This document shows, piece by piece, positions 1 through 6,588 of a DNA stretch of 7,021 nucleotides. The position numbers and the translations under genes were made by a program. Numbering within the stretch: the first letter of the stretch is position 1; every line of letters starts with the position of its first letter. The notes under the pieces were generated by a model, which was not told the DNA's origin, did no database searches, and was given only the letters and a program-made list of their open reading frames with translations. This DNA comes from an uncultured bacterium. GTDB taxonomy: Bacteria; Bacteroidota; Bacteroidia; Bacteroidales; JACABE01. The stretch spans positions 1 through 7,021 of the forward strand of contig CAIWDQ010000415.1 of assembly GCA_903911455.1 (NCBI GenBank). The letters are read 5' to 3'.

Positions 1-27
1 ATATTATAAATTTAAATCAAATTAACA

Positions 28-723
28 ATGAAAAAAATTATCACTCTATTTACATTAGTATTATTGCTTTCGATTGCCACACAATCGAATGCACAATGGT
101 CGTGGGGCTTGAAATCAGGACTTAACATTGCAAGTTTCTCGTATGCAACCTCAACGGGAATGACTATTAAAAGCGTTACAGGCTATCAGGTAGGTGGCGT
201 AGTGAATTATTATCTGCAAAACAACATGTTTTTAGAAGCAGGAATAGGTTTAAGCACTAAAGGAAGCGAAGTTTCAATGGGAGATGCTTCAACAATGCTT
301 ATTGATTCGAAAATTAAGCCACAATACTTAGAAATTCCAATTAATTTCTTGTACAAAGTAGATTTGGCAGAAGGTGCTTACTTACATTTATTTGCAGGAC
401 CTTATCTTGGATTCGGTCTTGGAGGAAAAGTATCTTCAGCAGTTACTTTATCAGGGATGTCGGCAACAACTTCAGACAATAGTATTATATATGGATCAGA
501 TTCTACTGCAAACATGAAATCATTCGACTTTGGATTAAACGTAGGTGTAGGTGCCGAGTTGAGTAGATTCTTCATTAGAGTTCAATATGGTTTTGGGTTA
601 ACAAACTTAAGCCCTTCTTCGGATGCAAATTCTTCGTTTAAGAACTCTTGCATAGGTTTATCAGTAGGTTATATGTGGGGCGAAGACAGCTCAAAGAAAA
701 CTCATAGAAGAAGAAGACGCTAA
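28..723 (+). CDS. PorT-family outer-membrane beta-barrel protein (first of two paralogs)
   Basis: This is a predicted small outer-membrane beta-barrel of the Bacteroidota 'porin family/PorT-like' type (OMP_b-brl_2 style); its substrate or partner is unknown. A signal peptide covers residues 1-22 (MKK start, Leu/Val/Ile core, cleavage after NA before Q23). Amphipathic Gly/aromatic strands follow: about 24-38, 53-76, LEIPINFLYKVDL at 101-113, LFAGPYLGFGLGG at 121-133, FDFGLNVGVGAEL at 167-179, FFIRVQYGFGL at 181-191 and IGLSVGYMWG at 209-218. The length suits an eight-stranded barrel. The last strand does not end the protein: a basic tail follows (SSKKTHRRRRR, 221-231), which is unusual because barrels normally end on an aromatic residue. 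The start is fixed by the signal peptide and the A-rich 'attaacaATG' site. The gene at 963 is its paralog and shares the same block order and tail. Only 27 bp of upstream sequence is present, so the promoter cannot be judged. The family call is solid; the exact role is not known. Confidence 0.88.
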   Translation: MKKIITLFTLVLLLSIATQSNAQWSWGLKSGLNIASFSYATSTGMTIKSVTGYQVGGVVNYYLQNNMFLEAGIGLSTKGSEVSMGDASTMLIDSKIKPQYLEIPINFLYKVDLAEGAYLHLFAGPYLGFGLGGKVSSAVTLSGMSATTSDNSIIYGSDSTANMKSFDFGLNVGVGAELSRFFIRVQYGFGLTNLSPSSDANSSFKNSCIGLSVGYMWGEDSSKKTHRRRRR

Positions 724-846
724 AGATTGATTTTTCTTTTATAGATATTCATAAATAGCTTAGAAATCTTAAAATATCAATAAAAAATATTCATCTTTAT
801 ATAATAATAAGGAGTGTTTTTATAATTTTTATTGAAATAATTAAAA

Positions 847-899
847 GAGAAGTGTCGCAAAATGTCTTCAACACTTTTTATCATTTTAAACTTAAGTTT
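847..899. other. Hairpin and 12-bp palindrome in the gap between the two barrel genes
   Basis: The 239-bp gap (724-962) has no gene and no convincing TAnnTTTG promoter. It holds an imperfect stem, 847-855 with 871-879 (core AAGTGT/ACACTT plus two G-T pairs, 15-nt loop), whose right arm ends in a short T run. Nine bases further on is a perfect palindrome, AAACTTAAGTTT, at 888-899. The stem could be a weak terminator for the first barrel gene or a leader structure of the second; the palindrome could be an operator. Both are AT-rich and could arise by chance in such DNA, so confidence is low. Confidence 0.25.
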
Positions 900-962
900 T
901 AACTTATTCAAAATAATAAAATAAAAACAAAACAAAATAACATATTAATTAAAATAATAACA

Positions 963-1694
963 ATGAAAAAGATTATCAGTTTATTAGCTATCGTATTGAT
1001 GTTGCTTATTGCAACACAAACAAGAGCACAAATTACTTTTGGTGGAAAAGTAGGTTTAAATATTGCAAACATGTCGATGGGAACTCTACCAAGCGGTCAA
1101 ACAATGGGAAGTGTTACCTCCTTTAATCTGGGTGGGCTTATGCAATACAACTTTAGTGGTGATATGTATCTGGAAGCTGGTTTAGGATTAAGCGGCAAAG
1201 GTACAAATATGGGATTTGTTAATACAAATACCTTTGGTGGAATCACCACATCAACTGTAGGTACTGTAAAAGTGACGCCACTTTATCTCGAGATCCCAAT
1301 TAACTTTTTGTATAAGGTGGATCTTAATGGCGCAAAACTAGAATTGTTTGCCGGACCTTATCTTGCTTTTGGAATTGGTGGAAGTGTAACTCAACATAGT
1401 GTAACTTCTATTACTGGATTCCAGGATCAAATACAAGATACTACACATAGTATTAATTATGGTTCGGATAGTACTACCGCAGATATGAAAGGCTTTGACT
1501 TTGGATTGAATTTTGGTGCAGGAATTGAATATGAAAATTTCTTTTTAAAACTTCAATACGGATTAGGTCTGGTTAATCTAAGCACTTCAGCTGTTGAAGC
1601 TAGCTCATTGAAAAATGGTGTAATCGGAATATCAGTTGGCTATTTATTTGGTGAAGGTGGCGGCGGAAAGAAACACAAAAGAAGAAGACACTAA
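963..1694 (+). CDS. PorT-family outer-membrane beta-barrel protein (second paralog)
   Basis: This is a paralog of the barrel at 28-723, probably also in the outer membrane; its ligand is unknown. A signal peptide spans residues 1-22 (MKKIIS start, cleavage after RA before Q23). Blocks shared with the neighbour include YLEIPINFLYKVDL (108-121), LFAGPYL.FG.GG (128-140), INYGSDST (164-171), MK.FDFGLN.GAG.E (175-189), QYGLGLVNLS (198-207) and the last strand IGISVGYLFG (221-230). It has slightly longer loops, mainly at about 85-105 and 143-165, consistent with variable surface loops. It also ends in a basic tail (GEGGGGKKHKRRRH, 230-243), here after a Gly-rich spacer. The start has the A-rich 'aataacaATG' context, like the first gene. 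The two genes clearly differ along their length, so the duplication is not very recent. No strong terminator follows directly; transcripts may run to the one at 1816-1851. Confidence 0.88.
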   Translation: MKKIISLLAIVLMLLIATQTRAQITFGGKVGLNIANMSMGTLPSGQTMGSVTSFNLGGLMQYNFSGDMYLEAGLGLSGKGTNMGFVNTNTFGGITTSTVGTVKVTPLYLEIPINFLYKVDLNGAKLELFAGPYLAFGIGGSVTQHSVTSITGFQDQIQDTTHSINYGSDSTTADMKGFDFGLNFGAGIEYENFFLKLQYGLGLVNLSTSAVEASSLKNGVIGISVGYLFGEGGGGKKHKRRRH

Positions 1695-1757
1695 GAGTAT
1701 AATTGAAATAAAAAAGATTTTTCTTTTTAATAAAACTAATTATTTATAAAAAAGAAG

Positions 1758-1765
1758 TATCTTTG
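1758..1765 (+). promoter_or_regulatory. Candidate Bacteroidota -7 promoter element (TAtcTTTG)
   Basis: The octamer TATCTTTG followed by CA matches the TAnnTTTG -7 consensus of Bacteroidota primary sigma-factor promoters exactly. No TTG/TTTG is visible at the usual distance upstream, so the -33 element is missing or degenerate. Transcription would begin near 1772, only about 45 nt before a strong terminator. It therefore appears to serve a short RNA, or a terminated leader for the gene at 1927, rather than the barrel gene that ends at 1694. Confidence 0.5.
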
Positions 1766-1771
1766 CAACGT

Positions 1772-1851
1772 ATTTATGTCAAATTAATAATTTGACTTTC
1801 ATAATTTTTGTTTTTAAGAAGGACTGTTACACAACGGTCCTTCTTTTTTTT
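1772..1851 (+). ncRNA. Candidate small structured RNA between promoter-like element and terminator
   Basis: From about 7 nt after the TATCTTTG element to the end of the T run lies an ~80-nt segment with no reading frame: its only ATG (1776) stops after three codons. It contains two clear stems. The first is perfect, GTCAAATT (1778-1785) with AATTTGAC (1789-1796) and a 3-nt loop. The second is the terminator stem 1816-1828/1833-1845. An A/T-rich single-stranded linker, 1797-1815, separates them. Promoter, hairpin, linker and terminator stem is the usual layout of a free-standing small RNA. Alternatives are the 3' untranslated end of the barrel gene ending at 1694, or a terminated leader of the gene at 1927. 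I recognise no known RNA family. The 5' end is an estimate. Confidence 0.4.
1816..1851 (+). terminator. Strong intrinsic terminator
   Basis: A 13-bp stem pairs AAGAAGGACTGTT (1816-1828) with AACGGTCCTTCTT (1833-1845); one pair is a G-U wobble and the loop is the 4-nt ACAC. A T run follows to 1851. The sequence before the stem is T-rich, not A-rich, so it works on the + strand only. It ends transcripts from the barrel gene 120 bp upstream and/or from the promoter-like site at 1758, and insulates the two-gene unit starting at 1927. Confidence 0.88.
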
Positions 1852-1893
1852 ATAAAATAAGAAAAATTAATATCAAAATATATAAAAAATTGT

Positions 1894-1901
1894 TATCTTT
1901 A
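1894..1901 (+). promoter_or_regulatory. Candidate -7 element (TAtcTTTA) for the two-gene unit
   Basis: TATCTTTA differs from the Bacteroidota TAnnTTTG -7 element only at the last base. It lies 25 bp before the ATG at 1927 and downstream of the terminator at 1816-1851, where a promoter for the next unit is expected. Transcription would begin at about 1908, giving a leader of about 20 nt. No -33 TTG is visible in the AT-rich sequence upstream, so the site may be weak or need an activator. Confidence 0.4.
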
Positions 1902-1926
1902 CATCCTAAAATAATTCATTATAATT

Positions 1927-2382
1927 ATGAAAACAAAACACAATATATATCTTCTCTTTTCAATAGCCTTATTGATGTTGAGCATAAAAGTAACTGCTCA
2001 GAAAAATGTAGATTCGATGCCGGATTATAGCAAAGTACCAGCTTGGATTAACATGATAGATAATCCACAGGCCAATTATTATGAGGCAATTAAAGCTTTT
2101 GATACTTATTTTAAGTTTCATAAGAAACCAAAAGATGAAGACGACTCACAAATAAAAGAAAAAGATAAAGAAGATAATGATGCTGATGAAGAATATCTAA
2201 AATCGCTGACTCAGGAAGAGTTGAATCAATATGCATTGCTAAAATATCAGGTAAAAAGGTTCGAAAACTGGATAAGAGAAATGAAACCTTTCGTACAAGA
2301 GGATGGTCGGATTCTAACAGATGCAGAACGCGCTGCAATATGGACGAAACAACAGGAAGAGATTAAAAATCAACATAAATAA
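1927..2382 (+). CDS. Exported small charged protein; stand-alone version of a propeller-associated N-terminal module
   Basis: No named function is known to me. A signal peptide covers residues 1-24 (cleavage near VTA before Q25), so the product is exported; there is no lipobox cysteine. The mature part has a conserved-looking block WINMIDNPQANYYEAIKAF at 40-58, then FDTYFKF.KKP. A very acidic/basic low-complexity linker follows (about 68-90, rich in D, E, K), then a helix-prone stretch LLKYQVKRFENWIREMKPFV (104-123) and DGR.LTDAERAAIW (126-139). From memory, Bacteroidota sortilin/Asp-box secreted proteins often carry an N-terminal region of the form 'NFY.VQKAF..Y(W/F)...(Y/W)K.FKRWEW.ME.R', and this protein matches that pattern in order. 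Here it is a separate gene whose stop is 25 bp before the start of an Asp-box propeller gene, so the two are probably cotranscribed and may function together. The link is by motif resemblance, not by a search. Confidence 0.82.
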   Translation: MKTKHNIYLLFSIALLMLSIKVTAQKNVDSMPDYSKVPAWINMIDNPQANYYEAIKAFDTYFKFHKKPKDEDDSQIKEKDKEDNDADEEYLKSLTQEELNQYALLKYQVKRFENWIREMKPFVQEDGRILTDAERAAIWTKQQEEIKNQHK

Positions 2383-2407
2383 ACGAACGATTAAAAGCAT
2401 ATAACAA

Positions 2408-5400
2408 ATGAAAAGAACAATACTTTTATTAATAAGCTTCATCGTAGTAAGTATAAATATGTTGCAAGCACAATCAACTAGCTGGAATGCAATAGCACCG
2501 GCTAAATTTCCTACAAATGTCAGCGGACAAATACATGGCATCAGCAGAGTAAGTCAGATGAAGTTTCACCCGACTAATAGTCTTAAGATGTATGCAATAA
2601 GTGCCAGAGGCGGACTATTTATTACCAGCGACGGAGGTAATAACTGGAGCGTTGCACCCGGAACCGACTTTATGCCATATCAAAGATTAGCTTCAGTATG
2701 TGTAGATTTTACTAACGATCAAATAATTTATCTCGGCACAGGTGATCATGATTATTATTATAATGGAACCGGAGTCTGGAAATCAATAAATGGAGGTCAA
2801 ACATTCACACAAACGAGTTTAAATAGTGTGATGATCGTTGAAATGATAATGGATCCGAACAATCATAATATAATTGTAGCTGCCACAAATGCGGGAATCT
2901 ATAAAACAATTGACGGTGGAAGTACTTGGACATTAAAATCAGTCAGTCGTTCCTTTGATGACCTTCAACGAAAGGCAGCAACGAACTCACGTACCTTATT
3001 TGCATCAACAACAGATACAGCTTTCTACCGGTCAAATGACTTCGGCGACACCTGGACACAAATTAATTCAGGGATAATATTACCATCAGGCATTACAACT
3101 GGAGGTGGCTGTCGTATAGCAGTAACTCCCGCTGATTCAAATGTAGTTTATCTTGGTATGGTGGGAAGTGGAGGTATGATATATAAATCAACGAATGGTG
3201 GAACATCCTTTTCGATTGTAAAAACTAGTGGAACGCCTTATACAACATACTATACGAACCTTTCGACAGACGTAGGACAAGGAGATTATAACTTTGCGAT
3301 AGGTGCAGACAGAGTAAATGCAAACATATTATACATAGTAGCTCATTGTGTTTGGAAATCAACAGATGGAGGTGCAACATGGACTCAACTAACTAACTGG
3401 TGGGAGAAAGTACATACAGACATGCACCAGATAATTACATCACCATACAATAATAATCAGTTATGGAACATGAATGATGGAGGAGTGTGGCTTAGTACTG
3501 ACGCCGGAGTGAGTTGGACACCAAAAAGCGATGGTATGTTTGGGTATGAGATTTATCATGGCAACTGTAGCCCAACTCGAAAGGACATGATAAGTATTGG
3601 GACACAAGATAACGGAGAACTATATTCAACATCTTCAGGATGGTTTACAAATAGGGGAGGAGATTGGGGGAATAATTGTGTTTTTGATTACAGACCATCA
3701 AGTACAATGGTATATTATCTAAATACTAAGAACAGAAGAACAGTTATAGGTAGTGATGCTACCTATGGATTCCCGGGTGGTAATGTTACAAACCTGGCTT
3801 TTAACAGAACAAATATAGATCTGGGTTTTGCATGCGATTCGAATGTTTATCGAACTACAAATTTATCAGCAGGAACACCATCATGGACTAAAATATATAC
3901 TTTAAATAAGAAAGTAATGGCAGTTCATTCTTCAATGGCAGACTCTAACAGGCTTTATGTTATAACTAATGATTCAAAGATATATGTAAGCACTAATGCA
4001 TTGAGTGTAACGCCAACTTTTACAATGTATTCTCTTCCAAATTCTACAAATTCACTTGCAAATATTACATCTATTAAATCAAATTCTAGTGTATTATATA
4101 TTACATGTAATACTAAGGTTTACCGATCAGCAAATAATGGTTCTACATGGACAGATATAACCTACAATTTGCCATCAGTAAACCATATAGGTATCGTTTC
4201 AGATGAATATTTCTCATCAAATGAGATTGTATTTATAGGTAGTAATAATAGTGTGTATTATAAGCGTTCGGCAGATGTGTCATGGACAATATATAACACA
4301 AGTTTGCCTTCGCGACCTACGTTAAATGATCTTTCAATATATAACGACGGCACAGCAAATACAGCTTTAAGAGTTTCAGTATATGGAAGAGGAATGTGGG
4401 AAGCACCATTAAATAGTTTAAGGCCATTAACGGTTGCTTTTACTGTAGATAGGAGTAATCTTTGTCCTGATACAATTGCGCATTTTAGTGATATCTCTAC
4501 AGGAAATGTAACTTCAAGATTATGGACATTCACAGGAGGAACTCCGAGTACATCAACTGCTCAAAATCCGTCAGTATCATACCATAATGTAGGCACTTAT
4601 CCTGTTTCACTTTCGGTAAGTGATGGAACGAACAATGCAAGCCTTACACAAAGTAATTATATCTCTACCCAAGGTCTAAGTCTTCCCTTTGTTGAAGGGT
4701 TTGAAGGTAGTTTTCCTCCATCTAGATGGACATTAATAGATGATGGCAACGACGGACAAGTGTGGACTCAGGCAAATGGTGTTGGGGGTTATGGCAACAG
4801 TTCAAATAGTCTTTTATATGATAATTATGATATCAATACACCAGGTAAAAAAGATGAAATTAGAAGTTCAGCTATAAACATTGCAGGATATTCTTCAGCA
4901 TATTTGTTGTTTGATATCGCCTATGCATTTTATGGTGCTTCATATTCTGATTCATTAGTTGTAAAGATATCAACTGACTGTGGAAATAGTTTCACGAGAG
5001 TTTATTATAAAGGAGGTTCTAACTTATCAACAGTAAGTTCTACAAACTACTTCACACCACTTGCAAGCAACTGGAGAACTGATTCAATTAGTTTGAATTC
5101 ATTTATAGGAAACTCAGTTATAATATCTTTTCAGAACATAAATGACTATGGTAATACCCTATATATAGATAACATAAGGATAAACGGACTTGTAACAGCT
5201 AATGCAGGAACAGATAAAACAATATGCAAAGGAACAACAGTGCAATTAGGGTCTTCTTCAGTAAATGGTTTGTCATATTCATGGAGTCCGACTACAGGAT
5301 TAAGCTCTTCAAGTGTAAGTAACCCGATTGATAGTGCATCTACAACAACAACATACATACTCACAGCAACTCATTCTCAATCTGGGATATCAAATAAAGA

Positions 5401-6283
5401 TACAGTATTAGTTACAGTAAGTCCTTTACCTGATTATGCTAATCTAATTACAGGACCAATATTTGTTGATAAAAATCAAAGTAATCTTAATTATTCAGTA
5501 CCTCAAATTAATAATGCTTCATCTTACATTTGGACGATTCCAACTGGTTTTACAGGAACAAGTACTACAAATATTATCGTTTTAAATGCTGGTAATAATG
5601 CAGCTAATGGTTCAATAACAGTTAAAGGACATAATACTTGTGGTGATGGTTCAATAAGATCATTTGATATTAAAGTTACAAAAAAACTTGTTGTAAAGTT
5701 ATGGCTTGAGGCACTTTATAATCAATCTATCTCATCTATGAATAAAGTTCAGGATGAAGTTGGTGATCATTTTGGTGGAGATACTACTGATATTATCACA
5801 ATAGGTATTGCACAAAAGAACTTCCCTTATAATATTACTGACACTTGTACTAGTGGCTTAAGAACGAATGGATTTATAAGTGCTTTAATAAGAGCAACTG
5901 CTATTGACTCTAATTATATTGTTGTTCGTCATAGGAATTCTGTTGAAACATGGAGTGCAAAGCCCGTTTCATTCTTATCAGATAGTATTAATTATGATTT
6001 TACTACATCCTATAGTAAAACTATGGGAGACAATACCAATAAGTTAATGACTGGTGTTTATGCAATCTACACTGGAGATGTTAATCAGGATGGAATAATA
6101 AATATTTATGATCTTTCAGATGTATTTGATTATCTAAATGACCCATATGCTATCATTGGTTACGTAATTGAAGATTTAAATGGTGATGGTGCTGTTAATA
6201 TTTATGATCTTTCAACTGTTTTTGATAATTTAAACAATGGAATTGGTTCAATTAATCCTTTAAATTATCTAAAGAAAAAGTAA
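2408..6283 (+). CDS. Large secreted multidomain protein: Asp-box (sortilin-like) propeller, PKD, jelly-roll, dockerin-like C-terminus
   Basis: This is an exported, probably cell-surface or extracellular protein; binding or adhesion is more likely than catalysis. Signal peptide: 1-22 (LQAQ then S23). Beta-propeller: about 23-668, with Asp-boxes (S/T-x-D/N-x-G-x-x-W/F) starting at 74, 126, 167, 209, 261, 318, 363 and 574, closed by VYGRGMWEAPL from 659. PKD domain: about 674-752 (FSDIS...LWTFTGG...PVSLSVSDG). Jelly-roll of cleaved-adhesin/MAM type: 759-927 (FVEGFEG.FP..W to LYIDNIRING). Ig/PKD-like domains: 928-1008 and 1009-1093. C-terminal module: 1094-1291 (KLWLEALYN, RHRNSVETWSAKPVSF), ending in two calcium loops, D1224/N1226/D1228/N1232/D1235 and D1256/N1258/D1260/N1264/D1267, as in dockerins. 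Asp-boxes suggest sialidases or GH74 enzymes, but I see no sialidase RIP motif. The tail (NPLNYLKKK) is not an obvious type IX secretion C-terminal domain. Valine and isoleucine codons shift to GTT/ATT near the end. Confidence 0.9.
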   Translation: MKRTILLLISFIVVSINMLQAQSTSWNAIAPAKFPTNVSGQIHGISRVSQMKFHPTNSLKMYAISARGGLFITSDGGNNWSVAPGTDFMPYQRLASVCVDFTNDQIIYLGTGDHDYYYNGTGVWKSINGGQTFTQTSLNSVMIVEMIMDPNNHNIIVAATNAGIYKTIDGGSTWTLKSVSRSFDDLQRKAATNSRTLFASTTDTAFYRSNDFGDTWTQINSGIILPSGITTGGGCRIAVTPADSNVVYLGMVGSGGMIYKSTNGGTSFSIVKTSGTPYTTYYTNLSTDVGQGDYNFAIGADRVNANILYIVAHCVWKSTDGGATWTQLTNWWEKVHTDMHQIITSPYNNNQLWNMNDGGVWLSTDAGVSWTPKSDGMFGYEIYHGNCSPTRKDMISIGTQDNGELYSTSSGWFTNRGGDWGNNCVFDYRPSSTMVYYLNTKNRRTVIGSDATYGFPGGNVTNLAFNRTNIDLGFACDSNVYRTTNLSAGTPSWTKIYTLNKKVMAVHSSMADSNRLYVITNDSKIYVSTNALSVTPTFTMYSLPNSTNSLANITSIKSNSSVLYITCNTKVYRSANNGSTWTDITYNLPSVNHIGIVSDEYFSSNEIVFIGSNNSVYYKRSADVSWTIYNTSLPSRPTLNDLSIYNDGTANTALRVSVYGRGMWEAPLNSLRPLTVAFTVDRSNLCPDTIAHFSDISTGNVTSRLWTFTGGTPSTSTAQNPSVSYHNVGTYPVSLSVSDGTNNASLTQSNYISTQGLSLPFVEGFEGSFPPSRWTLIDDGNDGQVWTQANGVGGYGNSSNSLLYDNYDINTPGKKDEIRSSAINIAGYSSAYLLFDIAYAFYGASYSDSLVVKISTDCGNSFTRVYYKGGSNLSTVSSTNYFTPLASNWRTDSISLNSFIGNSVIISFQNINDYGNTLYIDNIRINGLVTANAGTDKTICKGTTVQLGSSSVNGLSYSWSPTTGLSSSSVSNPIDSASTTTTYILTATHSQSGISNKDTVLVTVSPLPDYANLITGPIFVDKNQSNLNYSVPQINNASSYIWTIPTGFTGTSTTNIIVLNAGNNAANGSITVKGHNTCGDGSIRSFDIKVTKKLVVKLWLEALYNQSISSMNKVQDEVGDHFGGDTTDIITIGIAQKNFPYNITDTCTSGLRTNGFISALIRATAIDSNYIVVRHRNSVETWSAKPVSFLSDSINYDFTTSYSKTMGDNTNKLMTGVYAIYTGDVNQDGIINIYDLSDVFDYLNDPYAIIGYVIEDLNGDGAVNIYDLSTVFDNLNNGIGSINPLNYLKKK
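6101..6214 (+). repeat. 18-bp exact direct repeat encoding the twin dockerin-like loops
   Basis: AATATTTATGATCTTTCA occurs at 6101-6118 and again at 6197-6214, exactly 96 bp (32 codons) apart and in the same frame. Each copy encodes NIYDLS, the second half of a calcium-binding loop (DxNxDGxxNIYDLS). The flanking DNA also matches in part (GATGTTAATCAGGATGGA versus GATTTAAATGGTGATGGT). The two loops therefore look like an internal duplication that is either recent or kept homogeneous. Confidence 0.8.
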
Positions 6284-6530
6284 TATGGTAATAAAAAAGT
6301 AATACTTTTTACATATAAACATAAAAAGGATAATAAAACCTGTAAGAATTGTTTTAATATTGTTGGTTCATCAATGTTGAAAGATGGATAGGTTAAGTAT
6401 AATGATACTATATGTAAAATCTAAGCCTAGCTGCACTTTGAAATAGATTTATGTTTTAACTACTTTCTACAACAGATAGGATTATACATATAAATCCTTT
6501 GCCAGAAGAATTATAAAGACATAATTACAT
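6284..6530. other. Non-coding stretch, about 250 bp, between convergent genes
   Basis: No reading frame of useful length exists on either strand; ATG-started frames stop within a few codons. Right after the stop of the large gene there is an A/T hairpin, AAAAAGT (6294-6300) with ACTTTTT (6304-6310), 3-nt loop, which could be a weak terminator. Near 6478-6498 is a short inverted repeat, AGGATT/AATCCT. The sequence between is otherwise featureless, and I see no TAnnTTTG element on either strand. It is either a long 3' untranslated region of the large gene or decayed sequence. Confidence 0.6.
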
Positions 6531-6569
6531 AAAAAAAGTCCGTTAAACCATTGTCTAACGGACTTTTTT
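6531..6569. terminator. Bidirectional intrinsic terminator between convergent genes
   Basis: A perfect 14-bp stem pairs AAAAAAGTCCGTTA (6532-6545) with TAACGGACTTTTTT (6556-6569), with a 10-nt loop. The A run on the left and T run on the right give a U tail on both strands. It stops the - strand HMA gene, whose stop codon is 19 bp away, and can also end read-through from the large + strand gene 250 bp upstream. Confidence 0.88.
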
Positions 6570-6588
6570 ATTTTAAGATAAGATGATT

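Noticed and set aside
788..800. CATCTTTA-like sequence as a promoter for the second barrel gene
   Set aside because: It lacks the TA of the TAnnTTTG element and has no upstream TTG at a suitable distance; too weak to call.
862..924. A 20-codon hydrophobic reading frame (starts MSSTLF) in the gap between the barrel genes
   Set aside because: Very short, AT-rich, overlaps a hairpin and a palindrome, and has no supporting start context beyond an A run; chance is the simplest explanation.
1711..1728. AAAAAGA/TCTTTTT hairpin just after the second barrel gene as its terminator
   Set aside because: The stem is nearly all A-T, with a 4-nt T loop and no separate T tract; the terminator at 1816-1851 is far stronger.
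2111..2541. Two overlapping - strand reading frames opposite the small exported protein and the start of the propeller gene
   Set aside because: They overlap genes with clear signal peptides and domains on the + strand and show no recognisable protein features; antisense shadows.
2627..4406. Reading the Asp-box propeller as an active sialidase or GH74 enzyme
   Set aside because: Asp-boxes are present, but I see no RIP/FRIP-type motif or catalytic set; Asp-boxes also occur in non-enzymatic propellers such as sortilin-type proteins.
4258..5364. Two - strand reading frames inside the large gene
   Set aside because: They lie fully within a well-supported multidomain coding region and have no domain or start signal of their own.
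6359..6400. Possible relic coding fragment (VGSSMLKDG, then a stop) downstream of the large gene
   Set aside because: Too short and interrupted by stops in every frame; no recognisable similarity.
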